DNA from: Bacillota bacterium
GTDB lineage: Bacteria; Bacillota; Clostridia; Lachnospirales; Lachnospiraceae
Assembly (NCBI GenBank): GCA_023437715.1
Contig: JAEZFK010000012.1
Location: 1 to 53,194, forward strand
Length of the DNA: 53,194 bases
Reading direction: 5' to 3'
A model generated the notes under the pieces. The model was not told the origin of the DNA and searched no databases. It saw only the letters and a program-made list of their open reading frames with translations. Positions 1 to 8,434 of the stretch are shown here, piece after piece; positions within the stretch are counted from its first letter, which is position 1; the number at the start of each line of letters is the position of its first letter. The position numbers were made by a program, and so were the translations under genes.

Positions 1-47
1 CCATCTGTCATTTGTACTTTGTGTACAGGTTTCTTTTCTCTTGCCAT
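1..47 (-). CDS. IS256-family transposase, 5' end only
   Basis: Only the first 15 codons are in the window, reading MAREKKPVHKVQMTD. This start resembles the opening of IS256-family (mutator-type) transposases of Lachnospiraceae, which is recognition from memory rather than a search. An ATG at 45-47 is preceded by GGAGG about eight bases upstream. The catalytic DDE domain would lie off the left edge, so intactness cannot be judged. It could instead be another short basic protein. Confidence 0.6.
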   Translation of the reverse strand, partial: MAREKKPVHKVQMTD

Positions 48-125
48 AATAAAGGCCTCCTATGATTAATATTTTATCATAGAAGACCTTCAAAAACCTT
101 ATTTACAGAAAAACTTTCACAGACT
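1..125. mobile_element. probable right end of an IS256-type insertion sequence
   Basis: The stretch upstream of the transposase start holds a small inverted repeat (CTATGAT at 60-66, ATCATAG at 76-82) and, near 98-125, a segment in the style of IS256 terminal repeats (minus strand GAGTCTGTGAAAG then a T run). I place the outer end near 125 by analogy. The matching left end and the target duplication are not in the window, so the boundary is a guess. Confidence 0.4.
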
Positions 126-241
126 CATTTTATCTCGGCATATGAAACCACCCCTGGTATATGAAGCCATTTAGAAATAAAGCAAACAGGAAGCCGTCCC
201 GAAAACATAACCTCTGTTTTCAGAACAGCTCCCTCTTCCTC

Positions 242-1555
242 TCACTTTTGCTGCTGCAAATATTTACTCACCGTCCGCTGAAAAATCTTCATGCTGCTGT
301 CAACATTCTTATTTTCCTGCAATATCTTCGACACCTCTCCGTCTGCCAGGCTCATGACCTGCTGGTACTGCAAAAACTTGGGCTCAATGATTCCGTTCTC
401 AATCACATTGCATAAAAGTGTGCTGCTGATAACCTGCTCTCCCTCGTCCATGTCCTCCTGAATGATATTGGCTCCCTCCCGGGAGGCAGCCACCGCCTTT
501 AAGGCCGGAACGCCCTGAGAATAACGGTATACGTCCATCTGCATTTCTTCCGTATAGGTCATCTGCTTTAAAAACTCCCAGGCCAGCTTTTCATGCTTTG
601 TCCTGCTGTTGATGCCCATAAGAAGGGCATCCACCTTGGAGATATTTTCACCGTCCTCTCCCGCCGGGAATGTGATGCAGTCCCATTGGAACCCGGTATA
701 TTTCTTGATCCGGTAGGGGTAGGTCTTATAGGTGCGGTATTCGGCAAAGGTCAGGGGCATGAAAGCCACGCCGCCCTCGTTAAAGTCCTCCTGGGTCACG
801 CTCTGCCCCTTGTTTAAATCATTGAGCCGTTTTATATATTTGACCGCATCCAGCACCCGGCTGTCGGTGAAGGTCAGCTGGTCCTGATTATCGCCGTAAA
901 GCTTTCCTCCGCTGGTGTAAAAGGCATCCCGCCAGCTGTAATTATAGGTGCCGAACTGGTCCAGTAGCCCGTCCTTATCCGTATCCTTTGTGATCTTCCG
1001 GCAGATCTCATACATGTCCTCCCAGGTCCATTCCTCTTTGGGCATGGGGATGTTCTCCTTTGCCAGCAGGGACTTGTTGACAAACATCAGGGTGGGAACT
1101 GTTTCATAGGGAAGGGCGTACTGGCGGCCGCCGTAACGCCCTGTATTTAAGGCCGTGGTGAAAAAGTCTTCCTTGTGAAATTCTCCGTCCCTGTCCATGA
1201 GCTCGTCTAAATCCTTCATGACTCCTAAGGATGTAAACTTTTCAAAATCCGAATCCAGCACCATGAATACATCCGGCATCTCCCCTTCCAGCAGCTTTCT
1301 GGCACACCATTCCGAATAATCTTCTTTTGCGATACCGCTGTAATAATGAATCTTTACGCCGGGATGGGTTTCCTCAAAGCGTGCAATGGCCTTGTCCACG
1401 ATTTTAAAGCTGTTGGCGCTGGCCACTTCCCAGTTACTGCCTGTGAACATGCCGAATTCCAGGATCGTTTCCTCTTTTTCCCGGAAACACCATGCAGCCA
1501 GAAGAAATGTGGTCAGAACAGCTCCTGCGGCTATGGTCCTCCTCCATTTTCTCAT
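242..1555 (-). CDS. extracellular sugar-binding protein (ABC solute-binding family 1)
   Basis: A 437-residue protein of the COG1653 type that captures sugars outside the membrane. The N terminus (MRKWRR, then about 18 hydrophobic residues ending AAWC) is a signal anchor; the Cys is a poor lipobox because Trp precedes it. The mature part has the family pattern, including a DxDxDGLxDQ-like loop and an aromatic-rich middle. The longest open frame starts 75 bases earlier, but the ATG at 1555 overlaps the response-regulator stop as ATGA, indicating translational coupling. It is the last gene of an operon with a binding protein, kinase and regulator, and has no permease of its own nearby. It may feed an unlinked permease or serve in sensing. 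Confidence 0.82.
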   Translation of the reverse strand: MRKWRRTIAAGAVLTTFLLAAWCFREKEETILEFGMFTGSNWEVASANSFKIVDKAIARFEETHPGVKIHYYSGIAKEDYSEWCARKLLEGEMPDVFMVLDSDFEKFTSLGVMKDLDELMDRDGEFHKEDFFTTALNTGRYGGRQYALPYETVPTLMFVNKSLLAKENIPMPKEEWTWEDMYEICRKITKDTDKDGLLDQFGTYNYSWRDAFYTSGGKLYGDNQDQLTFTDSRVLDAVKYIKRLNDLNKGQSVTQEDFNEGGVAFMPLTFAEYRTYKTYPYRIKKYTGFQWDCITFPAGEDGENISKVDALLMGINSRTKHEKLAWEFLKQMTYTEEMQMDVYRYSQGVPALKAVAASREGANIIQEDMDEGEQVISSTLLCNVIENGIIEPKFLQYQQVMSLADGEVSKILQENKNVDSSMKIFQRTVSKYLQQQK

Positions 1556-2256
1556 TCCGTTTTCCCTCTGTCCCCGATTTCTTCTTTCCAGCCTTCCATC
1601 CGTTTCCTTACATTTGTCTGGACTGCCCATATGGCAAGCTGGGTCCGGTCCCGAAGATCCAGCTTATTTAAAATAGTGCTCAAATAGTTGCGGACCGTCC
1701 CCTCCGAAAGGCTTAAGGTCTTTGCGATTTCCTTGTTGCTGGACCCCTTTTCCACCTGGGCGATGATCTTCCATTCGGTTCTGGTCAGCTCCTCCATGTT
1801 TTTCTCCCGAACGGAAATGGTATAGTCGGCCTGAGCCATCTGGGAGAAAAACCGCAGCACCTTTGCTGCAATGTCCGGGTTTATCATGGCCCATCCGTTG
1901 TAAACGGTATTGATGGCATTTGCCAGCTCATCCATGGAAACACCCTTAAGCATGTATCCGCTGGCCCCGTATTTTAAGGCGTTGTATACGTATTCGTCAT
2001 CATCAAAGGTGGTCAGGATGATAATTTTGATCTGAGGATAGGCTTCCTTGATGAGCTTTGTGCACTGGACCCCATCCATTCTGGGCATACGCACATCCAT
2101 TAAGATCACGTCCGGCACATTTTTTCTCACGCATCGGAGGACTTCCTGTCCGTCAGCCGCCACATCTATCACTGTCATATCCTGCCTGCTGTTTAAGACG
2201 ATCTGCAGGCTTTGCCGGATCAGCTCCTGATCGTCGGCAATCAATACTTTAATCAT
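1552..2256 (-). CDS. response regulator, NarL/LuxR family
   Basis: A 234-residue two-component response regulator. Residues 1-120 form the receiver domain with acidic pair D8-D9, phospho-acceptor D54 (in ILMDVRMP), T82/T83 and K104. Residues about 155-212 form the LuxR-type helix-turn-helix (TRTEWKIIAQVEKGSSNKEIA, then TVRNYL). Its start overlaps the kinase stop by eight bases and its stop overlaps the next gene by four, so the genes are coupled. NarL-type proteins bind palindromes with a two-base centre. The TGACA-nn-TGTCA sites at 8421 and 11538 fit that geometry, which makes this the leading candidate for their regulator, by inference only. Confidence 0.93.
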   Translation of the reverse strand: MIKVLIADDQELIRQSLQIVLNSRQDMTVIDVAADGQEVLRCVRKNVPDVILMDVRMPRMDGVQCTKLIKEAYPQIKIIILTTFDDDEYVYNALKYGASGYMLKGVSMDELANAINTVYNGWAMINPDIAAKVLRFFSQMAQADYTISVREKNMEELTRTEWKIIAQVEKGSSNKEIAKTLSLSEGTVRNYLSTILNKLDLRDRTQLAIWAVQTNVRKRMEGWKEEIGDRGKTE

Positions 2257-3562
2257 AGGTTTCTCCCCTCCTTATGGGTATCCTGGCATTGACGATGAAG
2301 CCGTCGCTTCCGTCAAAGGTCACGGCTCCGTTCAGCATCTTAATCCGTTCCTTCATATGCTTTGTTCCAAAGCCGCTTTTCATTTCCTTGCAGCCCACTC
2401 CGTTATCCCGGATCTGGAGCAGGATATCCTCTCCTTCCCGTTTTACGGTGACCCAGATCTCTCTGGCATGGCCGTGGCGTATGGCGTTGGTGATTCCTTC
2501 CTGGATGACGCGGTAGATGGCGTTTTCCTCATCCTCATCAAACTTTAAATTCTCTGCCTTGCAGTCAAAATAAACCCTTGTGTCGGAAACAGCATTGATG
2601 TCGCTTACCATTTTGCTGATGGCATATTCCAGGCTGAACCGCTCCAGGGCATCGGGCCGCAGCTCATTGACGGAGCGGCGGATGTCCTTGATTCCGTCTC
2701 TTGTAACCTTGGAAATCAGCTCCAGCTGCTGTCTGGTCTGATCCGGCGCAGTGCCCACAATGGCGAGGCAGGCGTCGATCCCGGCCGCAATGCCGGTTAA
2801 GGTATGGCCCAGAGTATCGTGAATCTCCCTTGCCAGACGGTTCCGCTCCCTGGTTTCCGCCATCTTCTCCGCCATGACGGAATACTTCTGGAGCTGCTCA
2901 TTTACCTCATGAAGCTTTTCATATAAACCGTGAATCTCCTCTAAATTTCCCTGCTGCTCGTTGATGATATTGACACAGTATACCACGAACAGGATGACAT
3001 TTAAGGAAATGAATATGTTGTAAATACTTAAAAGATACTGCTGTGCCGACGCGCTGTAGCAGGAAATATAATCCTGAATGGAATACAGGGGATAGGAAAT
3101 GGACAGCAGTTCATAATCCGCCAGAATAAAGCTGCCAATGGCTACGGCAGCCAGGATGTATCTGGATTTTCCGTTTTTCACGTACATGATGACATTGGAA
3201 AATACCAGGAGAAGAATCCCGTTGTAATTGAAATTCAGCACCACAATGATCACAAAGCAAAGGAAAAAATCCGCGATTAAGCTGGTCAGGATCACCTTGC
3301 TGTTGTTGGGAAATAACCGGTCCCGGATGACCATGCTCAGGGTCAGAAGCCCCAGAAGAACGGCGCAGAGCCAGATTTTGGCATAGGGATACCAGACGAT
3401 GGCGGAAATCCCGTTTAAGAATTCCCTGGCACCGTAGCTCCGGCGGATCTTTTCAATTGTCAGATAAATAAAGATGCTGATTCCCATGACGGAAATAATA
3501 TTTAAAATCAGGATTCCTATCTGAAGAATACGGACCCATCCGTTGAATTTTTTCGTCTCCAT
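2249..3562 (-). CDS. sensor histidine kinase, HisKA_3 (NarX/DesK-like) type
   Basis: A 437-residue membrane kinase. Residues about 12-200 hold roughly six hydrophobic segments. A coiled coil follows at about 203-240. The dimerisation and phospho-acceptor motif is REIHDTLGHTLTG with H248. A HATPase_c domain occupies about 330-430, with an N-box around NAIRHGHA and a DNGVG G-box. The architecture matches kinases that pair with NarL-type regulators, and the partner is directly downstream. RBS AGGGGCGAG precedes the ATG, nine bases after the binding-protein stop. There is no large extracellular loop, so ligand recognition may come through the lipoprotein encoded just upstream. Confidence 0.92.
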   Translation of the reverse strand: METKKFNGWVRILQIGILILNIISVMGISIFIYLTIEKIRRSYGAREFLNGISAIVWYPYAKIWLCAVLLGLLTLSMVIRDRLFPNNSKVILTSLIADFFLCFVIIVVLNFNYNGILLLVFSNVIMYVKNGKSRYILAAVAIGSFILADYELLSISYPLYSIQDYISCYSASAQQYLLSIYNIFISLNVILFVVYCVNIINEQQGNLEEIHGLYEKLHEVNEQLQKYSVMAEKMAETRERNRLAREIHDTLGHTLTGIAAGIDACLAIVGTAPDQTRQQLELISKVTRDGIKDIRRSVNELRPDALERFSLEYAISKMVSDINAVSDTRVYFDCKAENLKFDEDEENAIYRVIQEGITNAIRHGHAREIWVTVKREGEDILLQIRDNGVGCKEMKSGFGTKHMKERIKMLNGAVTFDGSDGFIVNARIPIRRGETYD

Positions 3563-3571
3563 ATCTCGCCC

Positions 3572-4519
3572 CTATTGCCAGCCGTCAATTTCAAATTCAT
3601 CTAAGTTATCCTTTGTAATCAGGGTGCTGGGAAGGCTGATGTATTTTTCCACAGACTCTCCGGCCAGATAACGGTAAGCCGTTTCCGCCGCCACCCGGCC
3701 GATGGACTTGGGACTTTGAGCGCTTGTGCCCGTCACATATCCCATATCCAGAATGGCCTTAAAATCAGGAGACCCGTCAATTCCGTAAATTAAAACCCCT
3801 TCCTCTCTTTTGGCCTGCTGCAGAGCTGCCAAAGCGCCCAGGGCCGTGGGATCATTGCCGCCCAGAATGACGTCAAAGCTGATATCCTTACTTAAAATAT
3901 CCGTCATCACCTTGGAGGACACCTCTAACTCCCCGGCGGCGGCGCACTGGTATACCACCCGGTAATTGTCGTTGCCTGCAATGGCATCAGTAAAGCCCCT
4001 TGACCGGTTGGTGATGGAGGTCTGGATGGGATTGTCCAGGATGACGATATTGGCGGACTTCTTCCGTTTCATCATATCCAGGGCGCAAAGCTGGCCTGCC
4101 TGGTAATTGTCCGTTTCAATGATGGATATGACGGAATCCCGGTCCTTTACCACAGTATCCATGTTGATGACGGCAACTCCCGCTTTTTTGCAGGCATCAA
4201 GGGCCGGCTGGACAGCCTCCCAGTCCACCGGGTTTAAAAACAGCATGCAGATGCCCTCGTCGATCAGCTCCTGTATCTGCTCATTCTGTTTTTCCTGATC
4301 CTGAAGGGGATCTCTGGTTAAGAGGATATCCCCGTTAGCCTCCACCACCTCTTCAATTCCCTGTCCCAGGACGTTGAAATAAGGATTATTTCTCGTCATA
4401 TAGGTGACTCCAAAAAGAAGGGCCTTATGCTGGCGGGCCTCTCCCGCCTTTTCCCCACAGCCGGACACTGCCGCCAAAAGCCCCAAAGCCAGAATGAATA
4501 ACCCCGCTTTCACTTTCAT
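3572..4519 (-). CDS. Rbs-type sugar-binding lipoprotein, possible sensor subunit
   Basis: A 315-residue periplasmic-binding-protein-like protein (peripla_BP_4, ribose/galactose class). The start at 4519 gives a clean lipoprotein signal, with lipobox AVSGC about 20 residues in and GGGGAG upstream. The longer open frame from 4603 runs through the promoter and is rejected. It shares signature stretches with the binding protein at 7237-8319: GGNDPTALGALAA, YGxDGSPD, AQSP and a C-terminal DGWQ. The two are paralogs. This copy opens a separate transcript with the histidine kinase and response regulator, so I infer a role in presenting sugar to the sensor kinase rather than in transport. Confidence 0.88.
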   Translation of the reverse strand: MKVKAGLFILALGLLAAVSGCGEKAGEARQHKALLFGVTYMTRNNPYFNVLGQGIEEVVEANGDILLTRDPLQDQEKQNEQIQELIDEGICMLFLNPVDWEAVQPALDACKKAGVAVINMDTVVKDRDSVISIIETDNYQAGQLCALDMMKRKKSANIVILDNPIQTSITNRSRGFTDAIAGNDNYRVVYQCAAAGELEVSSKVMTDILSKDISFDVILGGNDPTALGALAALQQAKREEGVLIYGIDGSPDFKAILDMGYVTGTSAQSPKSIGRVAAETAYRYLAGESVEKYISLPSTLITKDNLDEFEIDGWQ

Positions 4520-4550
4520 GTCATTTACACTCCCCAACGCGTTTTCCTCT

Positions 4551-4579
4551 ATTATACTCCAAAAAGCGTTTCTTGTCAG
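4551..4579 (-). promoter_or_regulatory. sigma-A promoter for the binding protein-kinase-regulator operon
   Basis: On the minus strand, CTGACA (4574-4579) and TATAAT (4551-4556) are separated by 17 bases. The predicted transcript starts about 25 bases before the ATG at 4519. The -35 hexamer lies inside the loop of the upstream terminator hairpin. Confidence 0.75.
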
Positions 4580-4587
4580 GGAAACGC
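4561..4587 (-). terminator. rho-independent terminator of the Rbs-type transporter operon
   Basis: On the minus strand a seven-base stem (GCGTTTC / GAAACGC, at 4581-4587 and 4566-4572) with an eight-base loop is followed by TTTTT (4561-4565). It starts about 20 bases after the permease stop. The T run is short, so termination may be partial. Confidence 0.72.
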
Positions 4588-4607
4588 TCCTTGTCTTGGA
4601 CATCCTT

Positions 4608-5576
4608 TTAATTCTTTTTCTTGTTTCTTAAATAATCCACAAAGACTGCCAGAAGAATAACAATACCCTTTACCACATACTGCCAGAAAGAATTGACATT
4701 CATCAGGTTCAATCCGTTGTTCAACACGCCGATGATAAGACCTCCGATAATGGTTCCGCCGATTTTACCGGAGCCGCCGGCCATGGAGGTTCCGCCTACA
4801 ACTACCGCTGCAATGGCATCCATTTCCGATCCGTCTCCTGCCGTAGGCTGGCCGGAGTACATGCGGGAAGCCAGTACAACACCTGCCAGACCTGCCATGA
4901 TGCCGGAATAGGTGTGTACCAGCAGCTTTACCCGGGCGGTACTGATTCCGGAAAACTTAGCCGCCTGGGAATTGCCGCCCACCGCGTAAATATGGCGTCC
5001 CAGCTTCGTCTTATTCATGATGAGGGCCGTTATGGCCAGGACAAATACCAGGAGAATGACAGGGGTGGGAATACCTCCTATGTATCCGGCTCCCAGAAAC
5101 TGCCATTTCTTTGTGACCACACGCACCGGAGAACCGCCGGTATATACATAGGCCAGGCCCTTGGCCACGTTCATGGTCGCCAGGGTGACGATGAAAGGCG
5201 GAATGGTGGTCTTTGAGATTACCACTCCGTTTAACATGCCGATCATCATTCCTACCATTATGCCGATGATGATGGCTGCAAATATGGGAAGATTATACCG
5301 CGCCACACAGCCGGCCGCAACACATCCGGACAAGGCGATGATGGAGCCCACGGAAAGGTCAATGCCTCCCAAAATAATAACCATGGTCATGCCGCAGGCC
5401 AGAAATAAGTTGGATGAAATCTGCCTTAAGACATTGAAGATGTTTTTATTGGTCAGGAACGCATCGCTGGTCTTTGGAAATATGGATAAGAAAATGCACA
5501 GGATCAGCAATGCCCCGATGATACCAATATTATCCTTAAAATATTGTTTTATATTTTTTTGAAGTCTTGTTGTCAT
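4608..5576 (-). CDS. Rbs-type sugar ABC transporter permease
   Basis: A 322-residue inner-membrane permease of the RbsC/XylH class (BPD_transp_2). It has about nine to ten hydrophobic segments and the family signature GGIDLSVGS near residues 75-83, plus the cytoplasmic loop around GRHIYAVGGNSQAAKFSGI that contacts the ATPase. RBS GAGGGG precedes the ATG, and the gene sits 19 bases after the ATPase stop. It works with the ATPase at 5596 and the binding protein at 7237. The substrate is probably the aldose or ketose handled by the neighbouring isomerase, kinase and aldolase. Confidence 0.93.
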   Translation of the reverse strand: MTTRLQKNIKQYFKDNIGIIGALLILCIFLSIFPKTSDAFLTNKNIFNVLRQISSNLFLACGMTMVIILGGIDLSVGSIIALSGCVAAGCVARYNLPIFAAIIIGIMVGMMIGMLNGVVISKTTIPPFIVTLATMNVAKGLAYVYTGGSPVRVVTKKWQFLGAGYIGGIPTPVILLVFVLAITALIMNKTKLGRHIYAVGGNSQAAKFSGISTARVKLLVHTYSGIMAGLAGVVLASRMYSGQPTAGDGSEMDAIAAVVVGGTSMAGGSGKIGGTIIGGLIIGVLNNGLNLMNVNSFWQYVVKGIVILLAVFVDYLRNKKKN

Positions 5577-5595
5577 TTTGATTTTCCCCTCTTTC

Positions 5596-7083
5596 CTACT
5601 CTGCCGCCAGTCTCATGATCTGTTCCTGGGTGACGCATTCCTCATGGCTGAAACAGCCGGTGATTTTTCCGGCGCACATGACGTAGACCCGGTCGCTCAT
5701 ATTTAATATCTCAGGCAGCTCGGAGGAGATCATGATAATGGATACCCCTTCCTTTACCAGCTCGTTCATGATAGCGTAAATCTCTGATTTCGCCCCTACG
5801 TCCACGCCTCTGGTGGGCTCGTCAAGGATCAGGATCTTTGGGGAAGTGGCAAGCCATCTTCCGATCATAACCTTCTGCTGGTTTCCGCCGGATAAATTTC
5901 CGATGAGCTGTTCCTGGGACGGTGTCTTTGTATCCATCATTTCAATGTATTTCCGGGTGATATCCTCTTCCTTTTTTGCATCCACCCAAAAACCTTTGAT
6001 AAAGGATTTAAGCACCTCTATGGTGGAATTGAAACGGACCGACTGGACGGCATAAAGCCCCTCCTGCTTCCGGTCCTCCGGCACCAGGGCAATTCCGTAT
6101 TTCATGGCATCCACCGGGGATTTGATCTTTACCGGACGGCCCTCCACGGACACCTCTCCGCTATATCCCTGGGTGAGGCCGAAAATACATTTCATGGTCT
6201 CGCTTCGCCCCGCTCCCACAAGTCCGGCAAATCCGATGATCTCTCCTCTGCGCAGCTCAAAGCTGGCTCCCTTTACCATCTTTCCGTCAGCGATATTTTC
6301 ACACTTTAATACAACTTCTCCCGGTTCCAAGTAATCCCGGGTGTAATATTTGGTCAGCTCCCGCCCAACCATCATGGCGATCAGCTTATCTCTTGTGGTT
6401 TCCTTAACAACCTCTGTTCCTGCAAATGCACCGTCCCGCAAAACAGTCACCCGGTCGCAGATCTGCTCCAGCTCATCCATTTTGTGGGAAATGTATATGA
6501 TGCCTACGCCTTTCTTTGTCAATGCCCGCATGGTCTTAAAAAGGAATTCCACCTCTTTGTCGGATATGGAGGAAGTAGGCTCATCCATGACCAGAATCCG
6601 GGAATCATAGGAAATGGCCTTGACGATTTCCACCATCTGCTGCTGGGCAATTGTCAAGTCCTTAACAAATGCTTCTGCCCGGATATCCATGTGATAGGCG
6701 TCCAGCAGCCTGCCGGCTTCCTTTTCCATGGCATCGTGGTTGATCCAGCCGCCCTTTCCCGGCTCCCGTCCCAGAAAAATATTTTCTGCCACGGTCATAT
6801 GGGGAACCAGCACAAGCTCCTGGTGAATGATGGAAATGCCGTTGGCGTGAGACGCATTGACACTGTCGATCACCACTTTCTGGCCGTCAATGAAAATCTC
6901 CCCTTCCTCTGCGATGTAAATGCCGCCCAGGACCTTTATTAACGTGGATTTTCCGGCTCCGTTTTCTCCCAGAAGCGCATGGACCTCTCCGGCCCGGAGT
7001 TCTAAATCTACGCCTTGAAGAGCCTTTACGCCGGGGAAAGATTTATGGATATTTTTCATTTGAAGCAGAACTTTTTCATTCAT
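5596..7083 (-). CDS. Rbs/Mgl-type sugar ABC transporter, double ATPase
   Basis: A 495-residue protein with two fused ABC domains, as in RbsA, MglA and XylG. The first has Walker A GENGAGKST, a divergent signature (LTIAQQQMVEI) and Walker B ILVMDEPTSSISD. The second has the family-typical degenerate Walker A (GLVGAGRSE), signature LSGGNQQKV and Walker B ILILDEPTRGVD. The start at 7083 was chosen over an open frame 36 bases longer because AGGTGAG lies upstream. A 16-bp hairpin separates it from the binding-protein gene. Confidence 0.94.
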   Translation of the reverse strand: MNEKVLLQMKNIHKSFPGVKALQGVDLELRAGEVHALLGENGAGKSTLIKVLGGIYIAEEGEIFIDGQKVVIDSVNASHANGISIIHQELVLVPHMTVAENIFLGREPGKGGWINHDAMEKEAGRLLDAYHMDIRAEAFVKDLTIAQQQMVEIVKAISYDSRILVMDEPTSSISDKEVEFLFKTMRALTKKGVGIIYISHKMDELEQICDRVTVLRDGAFAGTEVVKETTRDKLIAMMVGRELTKYYTRDYLEPGEVVLKCENIADGKMVKGASFELRRGEIIGFAGLVGAGRSETMKCIFGLTQGYSGEVSVEGRPVKIKSPVDAMKYGIALVPEDRKQEGLYAVQSVRFNSTIEVLKSFIKGFWVDAKKEEDITRKYIEMMDTKTPSQEQLIGNLSGGNQQKVMIGRWLATSPKILILDEPTRGVDVGAKSEIYAIMNELVKEGVSIIMISSELPEILNMSDRVYVMCAGKITGCFSHEECVTQEQIMRLAAE

Positions 7084-7129
7084 AAACTCACCTGCCTGTT
7101 CTAACATGATTAAACGCATTTCCTGATGT

Positions 7130-7170
7130 ATTTTTATCGTATAGGACGAACCTTCCTATACGATAAAAAT
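7130..7170 (-). repeat. perfect 16-bp inverted repeat between binding protein and ATPase genes
   Basis: Arms 7130-7145 and 7155-7170 are exact reverse complements with a nine-base loop. The arms begin and end in A/T runs, but no T tract follows on the minus strand. A processing or stability hairpin that keeps binding-protein mRNA in excess fits better than a full terminator. A second small complementary pair (GCCCG at 7171-7175, CGGGC at 7194-7198) lies next to it. Confidence 0.8.
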
Positions 7171-7236
7171 GCCCGCCTCCTTAATACATCCGACGGGCAG
7201 ACATATCAAGGAGGCGCCGCACTTAGAAGCTTATAT

Positions 7237-8319
7237 TTACTGCCATCCGTCTGTGCCGTAATCTTTTACATTATCAGCGGTAATCAGGAAGGTTTCTACA
7301 GGGTAACGGTCTGCCACTTCATCGCCGTTTAAGTAGGAATACATGATGTTTACTGCAGACTGTGCGATCTTAACCGGAGACTGTGCGCCGCTTCCTTCAA
7401 TGAGGGAGTCGCCGGAAGCCAGTTCAGCCTTGATATCCGGGGAACCGTCTACGCCGTAAATCTTGCAGTCCTTAATGCCTGCTGCGTTGGCTGCTGCCAG
7501 AGCTCCGAGAGCTGTGGGATCATTTCCGCCGAAGATAGCTACTACGTCGCCGTGGGCCTGGAGTAAGTCCTCTGCAATTCCCATGGAAACCTCTAAGTTA
7601 CCCTTGGCATCCTGCTGTGCCACGATGTTGAAGTTGTGGCCCTTGATGGCGTCAAGGAATCCATTGGTTCTGTCGGTTACGGAATTCATGGTCGGAGAAT
7701 CCAGCACAATGATGTCGCCTCCGTCAGGACATTTCTTAACCAGGTCTTCGCCGCATACAAAGCCTGCGTTGTAGTTATCGGAACCGGTGTAGGATACCAG
7801 ATAGGATAAATCCGCTACTTCCGTGTCAAAGCCTACGATCGGAATGTTGGCCTGCTTTAACTGGTCCAGGGCCGGAAGAATGCCTTCCGCTTCCGCCGGG
7901 TTCATGAACATGGCGTCGATCTTCTGGGAGATTAAATCTTCCACCTGGGTGATCTGTAAGGTTACATCATTAGCCGGGTCTACGGAGATCAGCTCGTCTC
8001 CCTGGGCCTCTACCATTTCACGCATGGTCTTTTCAATGGTTACGAAGAACGGGTTTGTACCATCCATACAGGTATAGCCGAATTTATAGTGCTTGCTGGG
8101 GTCTTTCTTTTTTACGTTTGCATCAGCCATGTTGGTTTCCGAAGTCTTCTGAGCTGCTGCCTTTGTTTCAGCGGCGGCAGTCGTTTCAGCAGCGGTAGTT
8201 GCTGCCGTTGTCTCCGGCGCTTTGGTCTCCGGCTCTCCATTGCTGCATCCGGAAAGAGAAATACCGGCCATAGCGGCACATACGAGCATTACGGCTAATT
8301 TTTTTGTGCTTTTTTTCAT
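7237..8319 (-). CDS. Rbs-type sugar-binding lipoprotein of the ABC transporter
   Basis: A 360-residue substrate-binding protein. It has a signal peptide with lipobox ISLSGC (Cys about 25), a Thr/Ala/Glu-rich linker to about residue 65, then a peripla_BP_4 domain ending in DGWQ. RBS AAGGAGG lies upstream. It heads the operon with ATPase and permease, so it is the transport subunit. Its close relative at 3572-4519 belongs to the sensor operon. A TATGAT -10 (8369-8374) and a palindromic operator (8421-8434) lie upstream. Ligand unknown; the flanking D-lyxose/D-mannose isomerase suggests a pentose or hexose. Confidence 0.93.
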   Translation of the reverse strand: MKKSTKKLAVMLVCAAMAGISLSGCSNGEPETKAPETTAATTAAETTAAAETKAAAQKTSETNMADANVKKKDPSKHYKFGYTCMDGTNPFFVTIEKTMREMVEAQGDELISVDPANDVTLQITQVEDLISQKIDAMFMNPAEAEGILPALDQLKQANIPIVGFDTEVADLSYLVSYTGSDNYNAGFVCGEDLVKKCPDGGDIIVLDSPTMNSVTDRTNGFLDAIKGHNFNIVAQQDAKGNLEVSMGIAEDLLQAHGDVVAIFGGNDPTALGALAAANAAGIKDCKIYGVDGSPDIKAELASGDSLIEGSGAQSPVKIAQSAVNIMYSYLNGDEVADRYPVETFLITADNVKDYGTDGWQ

Positions 8320-8368
8320 GTTGCTTCCTCCTTATACACCTTTTGTTTGTGGTTTTTACTACTTTTTC

Positions 8369-8374
8369 ATCATA
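8369..8374 (-). promoter_or_regulatory. -10 element of the sugar transporter operon, activator-type promoter
   Basis: TATGAT on the minus strand has no good -35 at 16-18 bases (best is ATGTTT). This fits a promoter that needs an activator bound at the palindrome about 55-60 bases further upstream. TGTGCACA, an 8-bp palindrome at 8397-8404, lies where the -35 would be. Confidence 0.45.
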
Positions 8375-8420
8375 TCATGAGTTTATTTTTAAAACATGTG
8401 CACAATGTAATTAGTTTCAT

Positions 8421-8434
8421 ATGACAATTGTCAT
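8421..8434. promoter_or_regulatory. palindromic operator ATGACAATTGTCAT upstream of the sugar ABC operon
   Basis: This is a perfect 14-bp palindrome in the intergenic stretch before the binding-protein gene. With one flanking base on each side it matches the site at 11537-11552 at 15 of 16 positions. That second site precedes the carbohydrate kinase, so the two operons probably share a regulator. Confidence 0.7.
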
